Positions 22,865-34,058 of a DNA stretch of 64,000 bases are shown one piece after another (the stretch's first letter is position 1; each line of letters starts with the position of its first letter). Below the pieces are notes generated by a model. That model ran no database searches, had not been told where the DNA came from, and saw nothing but the letters and a program-made list of their open reading frames with translations. The DNA lies in NCBI GenBank assembly GCA_021399445.1, contig JAJTUQ010000006.1, positions 2,170,001 through 2,234,000 of the forward strand. Direction: 5' to 3'. The DNA comes from Xylogone sp. PMI_703. Lineage: Eukaryota > Ascomycota > Leotiomycetes. The position numbers were made by a program, and so were the translations under genes.

Positions 22865-23287
22865 AATGAACTGACCATATGTTAGTCGGTCCACCCAGCC
22901 GGGCCGTTAATAGCGGCTGGGGGTCTGCTGAGGACGGACGGTTGGAGAGCAATCTCCTTCCCTCTCGAGGCAGGCCGGCCAGCAAAATCGAACTCTCACC
23001 TGTCCGTGGTGCTGGCTACGAACCTGCAGACTATGTTTCTGCAGAGCCAACGAGAGTCGTGCAGACAGTCTTGCAGTGATACAAGGTAGGACCCCAGGAT
23101 CATCGATGTGAATATGCGCTAACTCTCTTCTATGAGCATCTGGTTCGATACACTCGACTTCCAGCATCTTAGAGACAGGTAGTTGGGAAAGAGGCAGTCT
23201 GGAAAATCATAGGGGGGTGACAGAAATTTGAGGGTGTTTAAAATTCAACACCTTGAATGCAAGGAAACCTGTTTATACATGCCTATT
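22865..23287. other. convergent 3' intergenic
   Basis: 423 bp between the collagen-like gene and GWT1 3' ends. GC-rich at first, then AT-rich; no gene recognised. Confidence 0.4.
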
Positions 23288-24849
23288 TTACAGTTTAATG
23301 GATATGTTATACACATCAAGTCCCACTGCAAGCCCCGTCAAAATCGAGGCATACGCCAATAAAATTCCCATTGCCTGTACGTTGTTCACGTGTAATGTTG
23401 GCACAGTGAGATTAATTAGTCCCGTCAATAGATTTGCCACCAGAAAAATAGGCAAACCATTCCTATTAAACGCCTCCATAACCCGGCTAGTAGCTTGTTC
23501 ATATTTCTCTTTCTCTGTTTTTGAATCCATGTCTTTTTCCTTGTAGATAGATTGAAAGAATATTGTTTCTACAAGACAGAACCCTGCCAACTGGGTACAG
23601 TTGAAGGCTGCAGTCCAGAAAAAGTAAGGGAGGTTTGCTAGTCTTCTGGAGACTGAGAGACGTAGACCATATGAGTAACTCGTCGACACGGAGTAAAGAA
23701 GTATCCAGATAATAGACCACGTTCCCAACTTCAGCATAAGCTGCTTCCTCTGCTCAACACCACTCGAAGAGGAAGTAATATTTCGTGGAAGTACTGACAT
23801 GCCAATTCCCTGACCAGCAAGGAATATAGCTAAGTAGCCAGCAAAACTAAAAATTCCCTCTCGATTCTGAGTAAGTATATTGGTTCTGGGACCGATCAAG
23901 ATAAAAGCCTTCAAGCCAGTAAACTCTAGAGCAATCTGATAGAGAGATCCTAGAATTATAGCCAGCACAGGGTATGACGGAATCCACTGGAAAGCAGATT
24001 GGAATATAGCCACAAAAGGAGGTAAGAAGCCCAAAGTAAAGAAGAAATTCCAGTGAACACCATACTCCGTAACGTGCTCCGCGTAATCTAGGCCCTTTAC
24101 ACTATACAGCCTAATAAATCCCAGTATAAGAAGTGGCAGTGAATGCCGAAACGATCCGTATAGTCTAGTGCTCAAGCTCGAGGATTTACCCGTTAGCTTT
24201 TCTTTCAGAATAGGCCTTGCTGCAACCAGTCCCCCAGAGAAGACAAAAGATCCAACTCCTACGTCCATGAGTGATGTGCCCCAGGTCTCAACTTTCGCAA
24301 AACGCCGAGGGAAAATCCTGAAATCAACCGCCAGGATAGCAACGCATGTTATGACCATCATTGCCCCGCGATAGGTGGTGAGAAAGGGCCGTTTAGGCAA
24401 GGGATCCAGCGCATCCTTCTCCTTCAACTTCTTGGAGGGTGGTGGTTTCGCCTTCTTGCCTTGAGGCTGAGAGGGCACAAGCGTATGTACTAGGAGCGCT
24501 GGGGCGAGAAGGAGGGCATTGAGGAGGAGTGGTGTGTCGGCGTACAAGGTAGTTGCTAGAAGTATAGCTCCAACATTGAGAAGGAAATCGACGGCGAAAG
24601 CGAGGGGAGTATATGGCGTAAAGAACGATTGTTTTTTCTGGAGTACCGACCAGAGAACTACAGCAGACTATGTACCTCATCAGTATAAGCTTTGAATGTG
24701 CAATTGGCGGAACGGGGGGAGAAGCATACGGGAGCGACAGCCGTGACCAGGTTGATCTCTCCAACAGTACCGCCCGTCAAATTGGAAACGAAGTCCTCCT
24801 TGAGGGCTTTATAGCTTGCAGCCATAGCTGCTTCAGCTGCGCGCGACAT
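23288..24849 (-). CDS. GWT1: GPI inositol acyltransferase Gwt1 (PIG-W)
   Basis: ER multi-span enzyme that acylates the inositol of glucosaminyl-phosphatidylinositol in GPI-anchor synthesis. The family is the target of the antifungal manogepix. Exon 1 is 24730-24849 and exon 2 is 23288-24667 (499 residues), with a 62-bp intron (24668-24729). The first acceptor (CATAG) is required: it gives [19 protein letters not shown], while the next AG shifts the frame. Family stretches: [100 protein letters not shown] and [19 protein letters not shown]. About 12 hydrophobic spans are visible. Length is normal. Confidence 0.95.
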
Positions 24850-25333
24850 AGTCCCCTCTAGAATTTCGTTAATTCTGTTCTATGGAGTTGATGCATGTCA
24901 AGCAGTCGATGAGGCCAGAAATGCTTCTTCTTTGGCGAATCGACAGGCGACAGGTGAGACGGGATCGGCCCGCCGCCCCCGAATCTCCTAGGCGTCACTC
25001 ATGCTTATTATCCAGGTTCGCTACATTCTTGACCAATAGCATGGAAAAATTTAAGAAATCAAACATGCTGCATTTATTTTGCATACGAATTACATGGGCT
25101 ATTGACTGCAGACCGTACAGAAGTGTACGAAATTCATTATCTAAGCCACCTAGATCTAGTGCCAATTCTTTGTAGGTATACAAAATTCCCGAGATAAGAG
25201 AACCCCAGGTTTCACTAGTTATGCAGGTACACACAAGCTTATGCATATCGTCACAGGGCAGAAGGGGTATATTATTCATATCTATTCCTGAGTAACAAAC
25301 CTGCATATTCAGATGGAAATAGCTGAAGCATGG
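24850..25333. other. intergenic POP1/GWT1
   Basis: 484 bp with the POP1 3' UTR and GWT1 promoter. A 103-codon minus-strand frame at 24995-25306 shows no family features and is not called. Confidence 0.4.
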
Positions 25334-27961
25334 TTATACAGGCTCCCACCTAGCTAGTCTTCCAAAAGTTTCTCCAGAATTTCTGACGACGCAGAGTCTA
25401 CTATTCCCGTCTTTGGTATCATAAACACACTGTAAAACTCTCTGTACCATCAAACTCCCAATTGCGATGCCTTTCCCTTCCGCCAAATTGAAGCTCCCCG
25501 TCGTAACATATCCGATGAGCTGATCCTCATCGGGAACCAGGGGGTGTCCATCATTACCATTTTCCTCCTTAGGATACTTCAGCGGAGGAGTTTCCAGTAA
25601 GGATTGTGCAAGGAGGCGTATTCTTTGCGGCAGTGGCGTTTTGGTGGGAATGCGAGTGATTTTATCCGTTGCTTTTCGTTTGGGAGCTTGTTTTTTTGAC
25701 GAAGGAGGTAAGAGGGAAAGCCATTGCTGCCGAAGAGCCGCAGGGAGACGGGAAGTTATTGGAGTATCTGACGATAATGATGGTGGAAGGCTATATATAC
25801 GGGCACAAGGAGTAGCGACGCCGCGGGTGACAAATGTCAGTCGCACAGTAGTGATAGTACTAGGCTGGAAAATAGGGTTTGGGGAACCTAATAATGAGGT
25901 GAAGAGTCTCTTAGGCAGCTGTGAGATGGGAGGCTCCACACTTTCGTTCTTCTCCTCATTTTGTACATCATCTTGCGCATCTGAGGTAGACTGTGCACTC
26001 GATCCACTAGGAAGCCATTTCTCAAACTCACAAGCCCAACCTAACCCCAACTCACCTTTCCTACCAGCCCCAAGGTCAATAGAGCTCCACTCTACCCTCT
26101 TACCTTTAGGCCTTCTCTCCCACTCTGTCTTCTTAGTTGCCCTTTGCTCGATTTCCCAGGCAAACCCGGCTTTGGTGCCAGGATAATCGGCAGGGAACCA
26201 AGGAAGCCCTTGTTCGAAATAAAGCTGTCTTAACTCATCTAGGCCCCCTAATCGTGGGTTTCCGCCCGAGGACAAGGGATAATACATCAGAGTATACCAA
26301 ATTGGCAAGACACATTTCCACGGGGCTAAGATTGTCCAGCTTCCTGGCCCTGAAGTGCCGGTCATGCGTGACACGAGGATCATTATCGGTATTGGGGGGT
26401 CTGTAGGGAGGATGGTGGGATAGGAACCTGGTGGTTGTGAAGCTTTGCGGCGATTAAGGGACTTTTGAGCTGGAAGGCGCGTTGCTCTGAATCGAGCTTC
26501 GCGATCAAAAATAGCAGTTGATGGATATGTATTATCCACCGGCCATGCCGCCAATGTTCGAAGAAGCTTAAATTCTGCATCTGGGTCTTCCTTTCTATTT
26601 ATTTTTGAAGGCTGAGGAGGTGACCTGAGACGTGGATCTATGATAGAAAAAGCGAGTAGTGCATTTGAAGGGAGGGAAGATGGATCGGTCACACCGGCTA
26701 GGTCTAGAAAGGACGTTGCATGCGGCTCAATCGTACCATCATCGTTGGTGAAGGGATGTAGAATGCCCAGTAGAGCCTCTGTTGACCCTGGTCCCGTTAT
26801 TTCGATACTTCCTATCTCAAATCGGAGGTCTTCAAGATGGACTTGCGGTTGTTGCATCTTAGACAAGCGGAGTAACTCTGTCCATGTCTCAATAAATGCA
26901 GAGGGGTGCAGTCGAACAAAGACTTGTCTGGTTGGTCTCTTTTTTGCTACCTTGCCTTCGCCTTCGTCTGGTGCGCGCCAGATGATGGTTGCTGGGCTAA
27001 TTTGCAATGATTCACCATCCATCTGCCTACTTAACCAACCTGACCAGCTCCGTTTTCCAGTTCTCCATTTTTCTCCCTTACTGTCTCGAACTTGTTCTTC
27101 GTCAACACCGACCATTTCAAGTACCTTTTGTAAGCTTTTTTCCGGCCCAGTCATGCCAATTGTGCTCATATAACTCATATCCCAGGCAACTGCACCTCTG
27201 GCTCTGGTAGCTCTATGTGTTGGCCTATATGATTTCAGGGTTGGAGTTAAGGGAATAGCAAAGCGCCATAATGGATTCTTCGGTTCTGTCATCTTTGCTC
27301 TCTTTGCATGCCATAAATGTGTGGGCAGCCAGGTCTTATGAATCTGACGCTTTCGGAACTTCGACATCTGCAGTGGTGGCTTGGACAATTTGTCTTTAGA
27401 AATCTTTGGCCTTGCCGTCCTTGTCGCAACTCCGTTTACTTCTTCTGATTTATCTTTATTGTCCGGTTTCTTGGCCTTCCTTTTTGCCGCGAGAATCCCT
27501 AACCGCTTCGCCGTTTCTGCCCTTATCCAGCCTCTAGACGTCTTTGGTTTTCTTTTGCTTGAATTAACAGTAGGTGTGTTATCATCTTTCATCTCTTTTG
27601 CGGCCCTTTTCTGTAATCGTTTGGGCACCCTCTTGACATTGTGGCTAGCAGTTCTCCGGCGCATATCCCTGGGAACTTCCTGGAATGCCCTGGTAGCCAG
27701 GACCTTCTTCGAGCTTTGCATAGCATTTTCAAGAGCTTTAATTTCAAACTCTCGCGCTTTCAAAAAAGATTGAATATCCAATTCGCCATTCTTAAGTGCG
27801 GCGTCTGATGCTTGGCTCAATATCGATCGCGCATCTGCTGTTTTAACGCGCTTTCCCGCGCGCCCTTGACCTGGGTTTTGCTGGCCATTTGACAATGTTG
27901 GTGGGTCTTTCCGTTTTTTGGACAATGCTAGATTGCTAGTAAGCTCATTTTTAGGTGCCAT
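25334..27961 (-). CDS. POP1: RNase P/MRP subunit Pop1
   Basis: Largest protein subunit of nuclear RNase P and RNase MRP, needed for tRNA 5' maturation and pre-rRNA cleavage. A single exon encodes 875 residues, the usual fungal length. The N-terminus is basic with SKKRKDPP and RAGKRVKT. The Pop1 domain begins near residue 60 (LDIQSFLKAREFEIKALENA), continues through RDMRRRTASHNVKRVPKRL, and includes MSKFRKRQIHKTWLPTHLWH. The POPLD domain is seen as GPGSWTILAPWKCVLPIWY and QGLPWFPADYPGTKAG. The conserved C-terminal barrel contains IGYVTTGSFNLAEGKGIAIG and ends SGETFGRLARWEPV. No intron is needed in 2.6 kb. A TCACGTGA element lies about 150 bp upstream. Confidence 0.96.
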   Translation of the reverse strand: MAPKNELTSNLALSKKRKDPPTLSNGQQNPGQGRAGKRVKTADARSILSQASDAALKNGELDIQSFLKAREFEIKALENAMQSSKKVLATRAFQEVPRDMRRRTASHNVKRVPKRLQKRAAKEMKDDNTPTVNSSKRKPKTSRGWIRAETAKRLGILAAKRKAKKPDNKDKSEEVNGVATRTARPKISKDKLSKPPLQMSKFRKRQIHKTWLPTHLWHAKRAKMTEPKNPLWRFAIPLTPTLKSYRPTHRATRARGAVAWDMSYMSTIGMTGPEKSLQKVLEMVGVDEEQVRDSKGEKWRTGKRSWSGWLSRQMDGESLQISPATIIWRAPDEGEGKVAKKRPTRQVFVRLHPSAFIETWTELLRLSKMQQPQVHLEDLRFEIGSIEITGPGSTEALLGILHPFTNDDGTIEPHATSFLDLAGVTDPSSLPSNALLAFSIIDPRLRSPPQPSKINRKEDPDAEFKLLRTLAAWPVDNTYPSTAIFDREARFRATRLPAQKSLNRRKASQPPGSYPTILPTDPPIPIMILVSRMTGTSGPGSWTILAPWKCVLPIWYTLMYYPLSSGGNPRLGGLDELRQLYFEQGLPWFPADYPGTKAGFAWEIEQRATKKTEWERRPKGKRVEWSSIDLGAGRKGELGLGWACEFEKWLPSGSSAQSTSDAQDDVQNEEKNESVEPPISQLPKRLFTSLLGSPNPIFQPSTITTVRLTFVTRGVATPCARIYSLPPSLSSDTPITSRLPAALRQQWLSLLPPSSKKQAPKRKATDKITRIPTKTPLPQRIRLLAQSLLETPPLKYPKEENGNDGHPLVPDEDQLIGYVTTGSFNLAEGKGIAIGSLMVQRVLQCVYDTKDGNSRLCVVRNSGETFGRLARWEPV

Positions 27962-28422
27962 TAAGCAGGCTTCAGCATCTCAGCAAGTTGTTTCTTGCTC
28001 TTGAAAAAAATCAAAAGATGCCAAAGTCTCTAAATCTAGAGTTATTCTGACGCTCTCCACCGCCCTCAGTGATTCCGTTTATGTGCTAGCAAATGACTAG
28101 CGCGTCACTTCACGTGATCTCCCCCCCTTTTTATCTTGTAGACCTCAACCTATCGTACTAAAAGCATCATTTTTTAAACGGAGAAATTCTAGTTCTGTGG
28201 GAGCTATTCATATTTCTATCTGCTAATATTGACAATAAATGCGAAGATTTAGATCCATTTAAAAGCTCGGAGATCCCAAGTCCAAACCTACTCTACTCTT
28301 CGTGGCACTATGGAATCATAGGCCGTCAATACAGTAGCTGTTCATGTCCCCAATGTATTTCAATATTCATATGGTTTCAACTAAGATCTTGATATCACCT
28401 CTAACGCCTTTATACCCTTAAA
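27962..28422. other. intergenic ADE5,7/POP1
   Basis: 461 bp containing the POP1 promoter with a TCACGTGA palindrome at 28110-28117, a C7 run right after it, and the ADE5,7 3' UTR. Confidence 0.5.
28110..28117. promoter_or_regulatory. TCACGTGA E-box palindrome
   Basis: Perfect 8-bp palindrome with CACGTG core, 149 bp upstream of the POP1 start codon. A bHLH-factor site by sequence; use by POP1 is inference. Confidence 0.45.
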
Positions 28423-30789
28423 TTAATCCCATGCACTTAAATTTTTAAGGACACATCCATCTGTAGACCTCGAAACAAGCTTCCCAATAGTGTAGACTGT
28501 TTCTCCCGCGGCTTGCAGCTCAGAGATCACAGCCTCAACGTTTTCCTTACTTACGACTGCGACCATACCGACACCAGTATTGAAAGTTCGCCCCATCTCA
28601 ATGGCTGCAACATTTCCATGCTCTTTGAGCCACCTGAACACTGGAGGAAGTTCCCAAGTTGCAACATCAATCTCAGCAGCTAGGTGAGATGGGAGCATTC
28701 TTGGTACATTCTCTATCAAGCCACCTCCTGTAATATGAGATAAACCTTTGATGAGTCTCTTGTTGGTAACTTTCAGGAGAGATCGAACGTAGATCCTCGT
28801 AGGCGTCAATAAGTTCAACCCGACAGAAGTCTCCTTGTTCCAGGGAGCAGCGTCATTATATGAGATGCCCTCACGTTCGATGATCCTTCGGACAAGCGAA
28901 AAGCCGTTTGAATGAACGCCGTTCGATGCCAGGCCAATTAGGATGTCCCCTTCAACCATATCTGCTGTACGGGGAAGGCGAAGCTCTTTAGACATAACGC
29001 CAATGGCTGCTCCCGCCGCGTCATAATCATCCTTTTGGTACATTCCGGGCATTTCTGCAGTTTCACCACCTACTAGAGCGCAATTGGCATCGATACATCC
29101 AGTTGCTACTCCCTCCACGAATGCTGCTGCATGATCCAACCTTAATTTGCTGCAGCCATAGTAATCAAGGAACATGACAGGTTCTGCACCCTGAACTACC
29201 AGGTCATTCACGTTCATAGCAACAAGATCAATGCCCACAGTATCATGTTTCTTCATGGCCTGGGCGATCATGAGCTTCGTCCCGACACCATCTATCGCGC
29301 CCACCATGATAGGAGCATTTGCATAACCGGCCCCATTAAGATCTACCTCGCCTCCAAACCCTCCAATTTCTGCATCTGCTCCAGGTCTCCGCGTTGAAGC
29401 TACGGCCTTTTTAATCCTGTTCACGAATTCATTTCCAGCCTCAATATCTACACCTGCAGAAGCATATGTTAAGGCCTCTTTTGCATTATCCTTCTTCTTA
29501 AATGCCCGATGTGCAATGTCCTTGCGGTAAAACATCTTGTCAAAAGATATGCAGTCGACACCTGTGTATGCCTTCTTCACTGCATCTTCAAGTGTTTGAG
29601 CGGTAGCAGTGGACGCGATGACCCTTCCGCCTGATGTTTGTAGCTGACCGTCCTTAACCGTGGTTCCTGCGTGGAATATAACCGTATCCGCTGGTGGGCT
29701 ATCAACCTTCATAGGTGTACCCTTGGCATATGACCCAGGATATCCTCCTGCAGCAACAACTACGGTTGCGCTGTATCTCGGATCAACCTTGAGTGATACA
29801 GCATCAAGCCATCCTTCTGTGCAAGCTATCATGACCTCTGCTAGATCAGTGTCTTGACTAATCAAAGGCATGAGTGTCTGTGTTTCTGGATCTCCAAATC
29901 TAACGTTATATTCCAAAACTTTCGGGCCATCTTTGGTTATCATTAATCCTGTAAAGAGCGTTCCTACGAACGGGTATCGTTCCTTTCTCATCCCATCTAT
30001 GGTCGGTTGAAGAATAGTCTCCTCGACATCTTTGATCAATTCTTTCGTTGCTATATTTGTAGGTGCATAGCAACCCATGCCACCCGTATTCGGCCCCTGG
30101 TCTCCGTCGAAGATTCTCTTATGGTCCTGTGCTGGTGGCAGGGATTGGATTGTGTGGCCGTCTGAAAACGTAAGAATGCTTAGTTCGTCTCCTTCAAGAT
30201 ACTCTTCAATAACGATCTCATCTCCAGCCGATCCAAACTCCTTATCCAGCATAATTTCCTTCAGCGCATTCTGAGCTTCCTCCTTTGAGGTTGGTATAAT
30301 CACACCTTTGCCTGCTGCCAAACCACTAGCTTTGATGACCACATTGTGGTTGACAGTGTCAAGGTACTTCTTAGCCTCCTCGTAATTGGAAAAGTTCTCG
30401 TATGCTGCAGTTGGGATATTGTATTTCTTCATGAAGTCCTTCGAAAATGTCTTGCTTCCTTCCATTCGAGCAGCGAGCTTAGACGGTCCATAGCATCTAA
30501 TACCAGCTTCTTTAAAGTAGTCGGCAATACCGTCGACCAATGGCGCTTCAGGTCCTGGAACCACCAAATTGACGTTTTTGCTGCGAGCAAATGCAACCAA
30601 GCCGGGGTAATCATCTGGCTTGACTGTGTCATTGTTGGTGACTTTTGGGCACGATAAAGTGCCGCCATTGCCAGGGACTACAATGATTGATTCCACCCTG
30701 GGCGATTGCGAGAGCTTCCAAGCCAGCGCATGCTCTCGACCGCCATTTCCTACCAATAATATTCTGATCGGATCAATTGGTTGGGTCAT
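28423..30789 (-). CDS. ADE5,7: bifunctional GAR synthetase / AIR synthetase
   Basis: Carries out steps 2 and 5 of de novo purine synthesis: phosphoribosylamine-glycine ligase (N-terminal half) and phosphoribosylformylglycinamidine cyclo-ligase (C-terminal half). A single exon encodes 788 residues, the normal size of the fungal fusion. GARS runs to about residue 430: ILLVGNGGREHALAWKLSQS, the ATP-grasp stretch KASGLAAGKGVI, DQGPNTGGMGCYAPT and EYNVRFGDPETQ. AIRS spans about 445-788: YASAGVDIEAGNEFVNRIK, GAIDGVGTKLMIA, LVGGETAEMPGMYQ, ASNGVHSNGFSLVR and SHITGGGLIENVPRML. The first in-frame ATG is at 30789 (MTQPIDPIRI); codons further upstream begin with a non-ATG. No intron needed. Confidence 0.97.
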   Translation of the reverse strand: MTQPIDPIRILLVGNGGREHALAWKLSQSPRVESIIVVPGNGGTLSCPKVTNNDTVKPDDYPGLVAFARSKNVNLVVPGPEAPLVDGIADYFKEAGIRCYGPSKLAARMEGSKTFSKDFMKKYNIPTAAYENFSNYEEAKKYLDTVNHNVVIKASGLAAGKGVIIPTSKEEAQNALKEIMLDKEFGSAGDEIVIEEYLEGDELSILTFSDGHTIQSLPPAQDHKRIFDGDQGPNTGGMGCYAPTNIATKELIKDVEETILQPTIDGMRKERYPFVGTLFTGLMITKDGPKVLEYNVRFGDPETQTLMPLISQDTDLAEVMIACTEGWLDAVSLKVDPRYSATVVVAAGGYPGSYAKGTPMKVDSPPADTVIFHAGTTVKDGQLQTSGGRVIASTATAQTLEDAVKKAYTGVDCISFDKMFYRKDIAHRAFKKKDNAKEALTYASAGVDIEAGNEFVNRIKKAVASTRRPGADAEIGGFGGEVDLNGAGYANAPIMVGAIDGVGTKLMIAQAMKKHDTVGIDLVAMNVNDLVVQGAEPVMFLDYYGCSKLRLDHAAAFVEGVATGCIDANCALVGGETAEMPGMYQKDDYDAAGAAIGVMSKELRLPRTADMVEGDILIGLASNGVHSNGFSLVRRIIEREGISYNDAAPWNKETSVGLNLLTPTRIYVRSLLKVTNKRLIKGLSHITGGGLIENVPRMLPSHLAAEIDVATWELPPVFRWLKEHGNVAAIEMGRTFNTGVGMVAVVSKENVEAVISELQAAGETVYTIGKLVSRSTDGCVLKNLSAWD

Positions 30790-31070
30790 TGTCTCAATGG
30801 CAGTTTTCAATTGCTGAGGAGCAGGAAAAAAAATTCGGGCGCGGGGCAGTGGTTTAAGGGTTTGTTTGGCGGGGTCCGGCTAGCTACCCTTGGAGGGGTG
30901 GTGCCACCGATAAGAGAAAAGGGGATGCTTCCTCTCTGCATATGCAGTATTGGAGAACCTAATTTACAGTAGTCGATCTAGGCCTACCATGTCAGCTTAC
31001 ATCTAGTCAGATACATCATTCAGAGCTAGAATAGATATGCACTACTCGTGTGACGGCAGCTATCAATGGT

Positions 31071-31858
31071 CTACTGTCCACAAAGAGCAGTTATACTAAA
31101 TCTCAAGTCTCCCCCAGCTTCACTCTCCAACCTAATTAGCCTACCAATTCCCTTCTCCAGAGCATTCGGGCTCAAAACATCCTCATCGTCCTCCAACTTT
31201 CCGCGATCAAGAGGACCCTTTCTCCCCCCTTCAAGTTCATACAGATGCCCATCATCACCCTTCACAAACGCCACGAAGTGCTGTCCCAGCCTGTCCCCTT
31301 CTTCTGCACTCGGGGCAATGGTATCACCAAGATTTGCGACTTTCGCATGCGCCTCCTCGAACTCCTTGGAATCATAAAGCATTTGCGCACGTTCTGCCAT
31401 CCTCAGCGGGATAGCATCTTCACGGAGCTTAGCTACCGTCGTATTTGGTAAGATGTAAGCTTTCGCACTGCCATTTATCACGCAATGGAGGAGACCAATT
31501 GAGCCACAAGCGTGATGGATAGTTTGCTTGAACCAGATGACAGGTTCTTCAGGGCCTGATTTAATGTAATCTGAAATTGTAGCGTCTTCTGATTCTCGCA
31601 TTTTATTCCAGGTTGGTGTCATTGGAATTATGACTAGGAGGGCGTGAACTGGGCGTGGGACGAGAGCGAGGAGGTCTGGGTCAGTTACAGAGTAGACGTC
31701 ATGAAAGGAGAGCGATGGCGAGAGGCCAAGGTCGTGAGCCAGAGGTGTCATAACCTCAGGGTTGTTCTCTGAATATACATTTATTATATAAAGTAAGAAA
31801 GGCGATATGAATTACTTTACTTACCCAGAACGACAAATGTCTTTGGAACGTGACCCAT
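31071..31858 (-). CDS. YUH1: ubiquitin C-terminal hydrolase (UCH, peptidase C12)
   Basis: Cysteine protease that removes small adducts from the ubiquitin C-terminus. Exon 1 is 31825-31858 and exon 2 is 31071-31768 (243 residues), with a 56-bp intron (31769-31824). Splicing gives MGHVPKTFVVLENNPEVMTP, typical of the family start. The active site shows the oxyanion Gln and catalytic Cys99 in QTIHHACGSIGL, and His175 in GQHFVAFV. The third member of the triad is normally Asp in YELDGR. Here the aligned stretch is YELEGGRKGP, placing Glu191 there. The crossover-loop region around residues 155-170 is short. An Asp-to-Glu change may be a fungal variant or weaken activity. Identity is firm. Confidence 0.93.
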
Positions 31859-32274
31859 CCTTACTAACTATAACTTTATTCGAGTTAAAATCTATGCGAA
31901 AGTAGTAGTAGAAAGTTATTTAGATAATCTACTGACTCAAGTCTGACAAACTTCTAAGTTTATCTTGTAGCTGGGCTGCTGGGGCATCGAGAGATACTAT
32001 TAGCCTTGTCTCGCAAGGCTATGGTAGGCAACATCGGTGACGAAGTCGCCGGAGCGGAAAATGCACCAGTCCGCACCTCTCTCAATATACCTCCTATTTC
32101 ACAGGTGGAACAAGGAGAATAGTGGAGTGTGAGAATCAAGTATCTATGCATTACCAGTTTATGCGTATGTAAGTTCCAACCATCCAAGTTTAACGCCAAG
32201 CATGCGTAGTATACACCATATATATTTGATACACGTTCCACAAATTTTCAACTTCCACCATTGGACAGGTTCAT
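31859..32274. other. intergenic PEX12/YUH1
   Basis: 416 bp with the YUH1 promoter side and PEX12 3' UTR side. No gene recognised. Confidence 0.4.
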
Positions 32275-33567
32275 TTATATCATGATTCTTCTTAATCCTT
32301 CTGTGCCGCCCAATATCCTCCTGCCAGTAACAGCACATCGCCCTTTTCCGCTCTCCCACTTTCCTTCTCTTCCTTTCATGAAGGTCTCCTGTAGATCATG
32401 ATTACCTTCAACCCAACGGAATATACATGTGTAACAAAATACGAAGCCTGTCTGACAAGCTGTGGCAGTCTGTATCTCATCTTTGCAAATGGGGCAGAGT
32501 TCAGAATCCTCTGGCACAGATACAACATATATCGGTAACAGCGATTTCGAAGCTATTGGTGGATGCTTTGGCTCTGGATTCTCAGGTTTCTCATCCTCCG
32601 TCTTAGCTGCAGGTGCGGGCTTCGTGGGTTTCAGAGGTTTCGAGAACGTAGTCAGGCCGGATATTACGGGCGGGGGAAGCTCAAGAGCTTCAGCTGCCTT
32701 GCGTGATAACTGATTGGCGAAATCTGAAGCATGCCACCACTCAAGGAATTTCAGTGCGAAGATACTAGTTGGCAGCAGGATCTTCAAGCTTGAAAGCAAC
32801 CTCGGGCCCATCGTGCTAGGATGGAAGAAAGATCTCGGGCCTACATTTGGGCCTTGTGCCTTTGGAGGCGGGTTATTGAGCATCTCAATCGCACGGTAAT
32901 CAGCCTCCCCAAGCCGGCGCATGCGTGTGCCAATCAACCACATGAATGGCGAGTGGAACTTGGTATTATCAAAGAGATATGCTATATTGAAGACCAACAT
33001 GGCAAAATAATATGCTGCATTGACACTTGGGTATATATGCCGTAAGAACCATCGATAATAATGTAAGAATCTCTGCTTCCATGTGGCATTCGGTGGTAGT
33101 CGGTTGTAACTGGCACCGAGAAGTGCTCGTGGCGCGTTGATCTCGTACGCTTCATCAAGCTTGCGCTTTATGTATGGAATCCCAACCATCACTGCAAGGT
33201 TCTTCCAGATATCGGTCGAGTTCAAAGCTAGTGCTTCTCGCACCAAGCCGGGTGCTCCTATGTTTGCTCGAGGGATCTCGCCCGCTCGAAGGGCCTTTTC
33301 GCGTTTGAGGCCATAAAAGTTCTCCGTGAAGCCGCCGCCATGGGTCTTGAGGTAATGGCGCTCGACGACGAGCATAAGAAGAGCGTAGAGCTCATCGAAG
33401 GAGTTGAGAATTCGGAGGAGGTAGCGGGGATGTCGATGGGTAGCTACCGCAAGGAGATATCGAAGCGATGGTGGGAGGAGTGAAGAGAGCTGCTGCTCGG
33501 AAAGGAGCTCGAAGAGAGAGGGCTTGTAATCATCGAAAGTGCCCTGAAGGGCGGTTTGAAACTCCAT
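32275..33567 (-). CDS. PEX12: peroxin 12 (RING E3 component of peroxisomal importer)
   Basis: Peroxisomal membrane protein that with Pex2 and Pex10 forms the ubiquitin ligase complex recycling Pex5. A single exon encodes 430 residues. The Pex2/Pex12 N-terminal domain begins MEFQTALQG and includes [34 protein letters not shown] and [17 protein letters not shown] (a membrane span about 208-224). A Pro/Lys-rich linker runs about residues 315-350. The C-terminal RING-like domain is [20 protein letters not shown] followed by CYTCIFRWV. It has the reduced set of zinc ligands that is normal for Pex12, so a single zinc is expected. Length and ends match the family. It sits between YUH1 and GUT2 on the same strand. 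Confidence 0.95.
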   Translation of the reverse strand: MEFQTALQGTFDDYKPSLFELLSEQQLSSLLPPSLRYLLAVATHRHPRYLLRILNSFDELYALLMLVVERHYLKTHGGGFTENFYGLKREKALRAGEIPRANIGAPGLVREALALNSTDIWKNLAVMVGIPYIKRKLDEAYEINAPRALLGASYNRLPPNATWKQRFLHYYRWFLRHIYPSVNAAYYFAMLVFNIAYLFDNTKFHSPFMWLIGTRMRRLGEADYRAIEMLNNPPPKAQGPNVGPRSFFHPSTMGPRLLSSLKILLPTSIFALKFLEWWHASDFANQLSRKAAEALELPPPVISGLTTFSKPLKPTKPAPAAKTEDEKPENPEPKHPPIASKSLLPIYVVSVPEDSELCPICKDEIQTATACQTGFVFCYTCIFRWVEGNHDLQETFMKGREGKWESGKGRCAVTGRRILGGTEGLRRIMI

Positions 33568-34058
33568 CTTCCTGCATTGATGCTGAAGTTGCAGGAAGTC
33601 TGGAGAGATGGTCCCTCAAATCTTGACGATTCCGCGAGGCATAGGAAACATTTGCCTCGGCATTGTCGCGTCGGCATCAATGACGCTTATTATGATGACT
33701 AATAATCTTCATCAATGCCATTAATTACACGTGATTATTACAAGATCAAGACGTAGTAAAAGAATGTGAACTTGACTAAATTATCTCATTGTCAATACAG
33801 TGTAATTATATAATGTATTGATGAGTGTAGTTGGACTGCCCACTAAACTACTTATCGTGAAAGTATTAACATTTACACCGAGTATAAGACAAGGATGGTT
33901 AGCATCCAAATCCACCCCAACTCATAACCAGGTATCATTACCCTATACAAAAGTGATGATAATTCAAAATCCATCTATCCACCCAAGTAATGCATCTACA
34001 AAATTACCGAACTGTGCTTTTATGTAAACATCACAAATCCTCCCCTTCTATCCTACAG
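33568..34058. other. intergenic GUT2/PEX12
   Basis: 491 bp with the PEX12 promoter (a CACGTG at 33728-33733, 161 bp before the ATG) and the GUT2 3' UTR. No gene recognised. Confidence 0.5.

Noticed and set aside
24995..25306. 103-codon minus-strand frame with ATG
   Set aside because: Falls in the POP1 3' UTR with no domain; probably chance.
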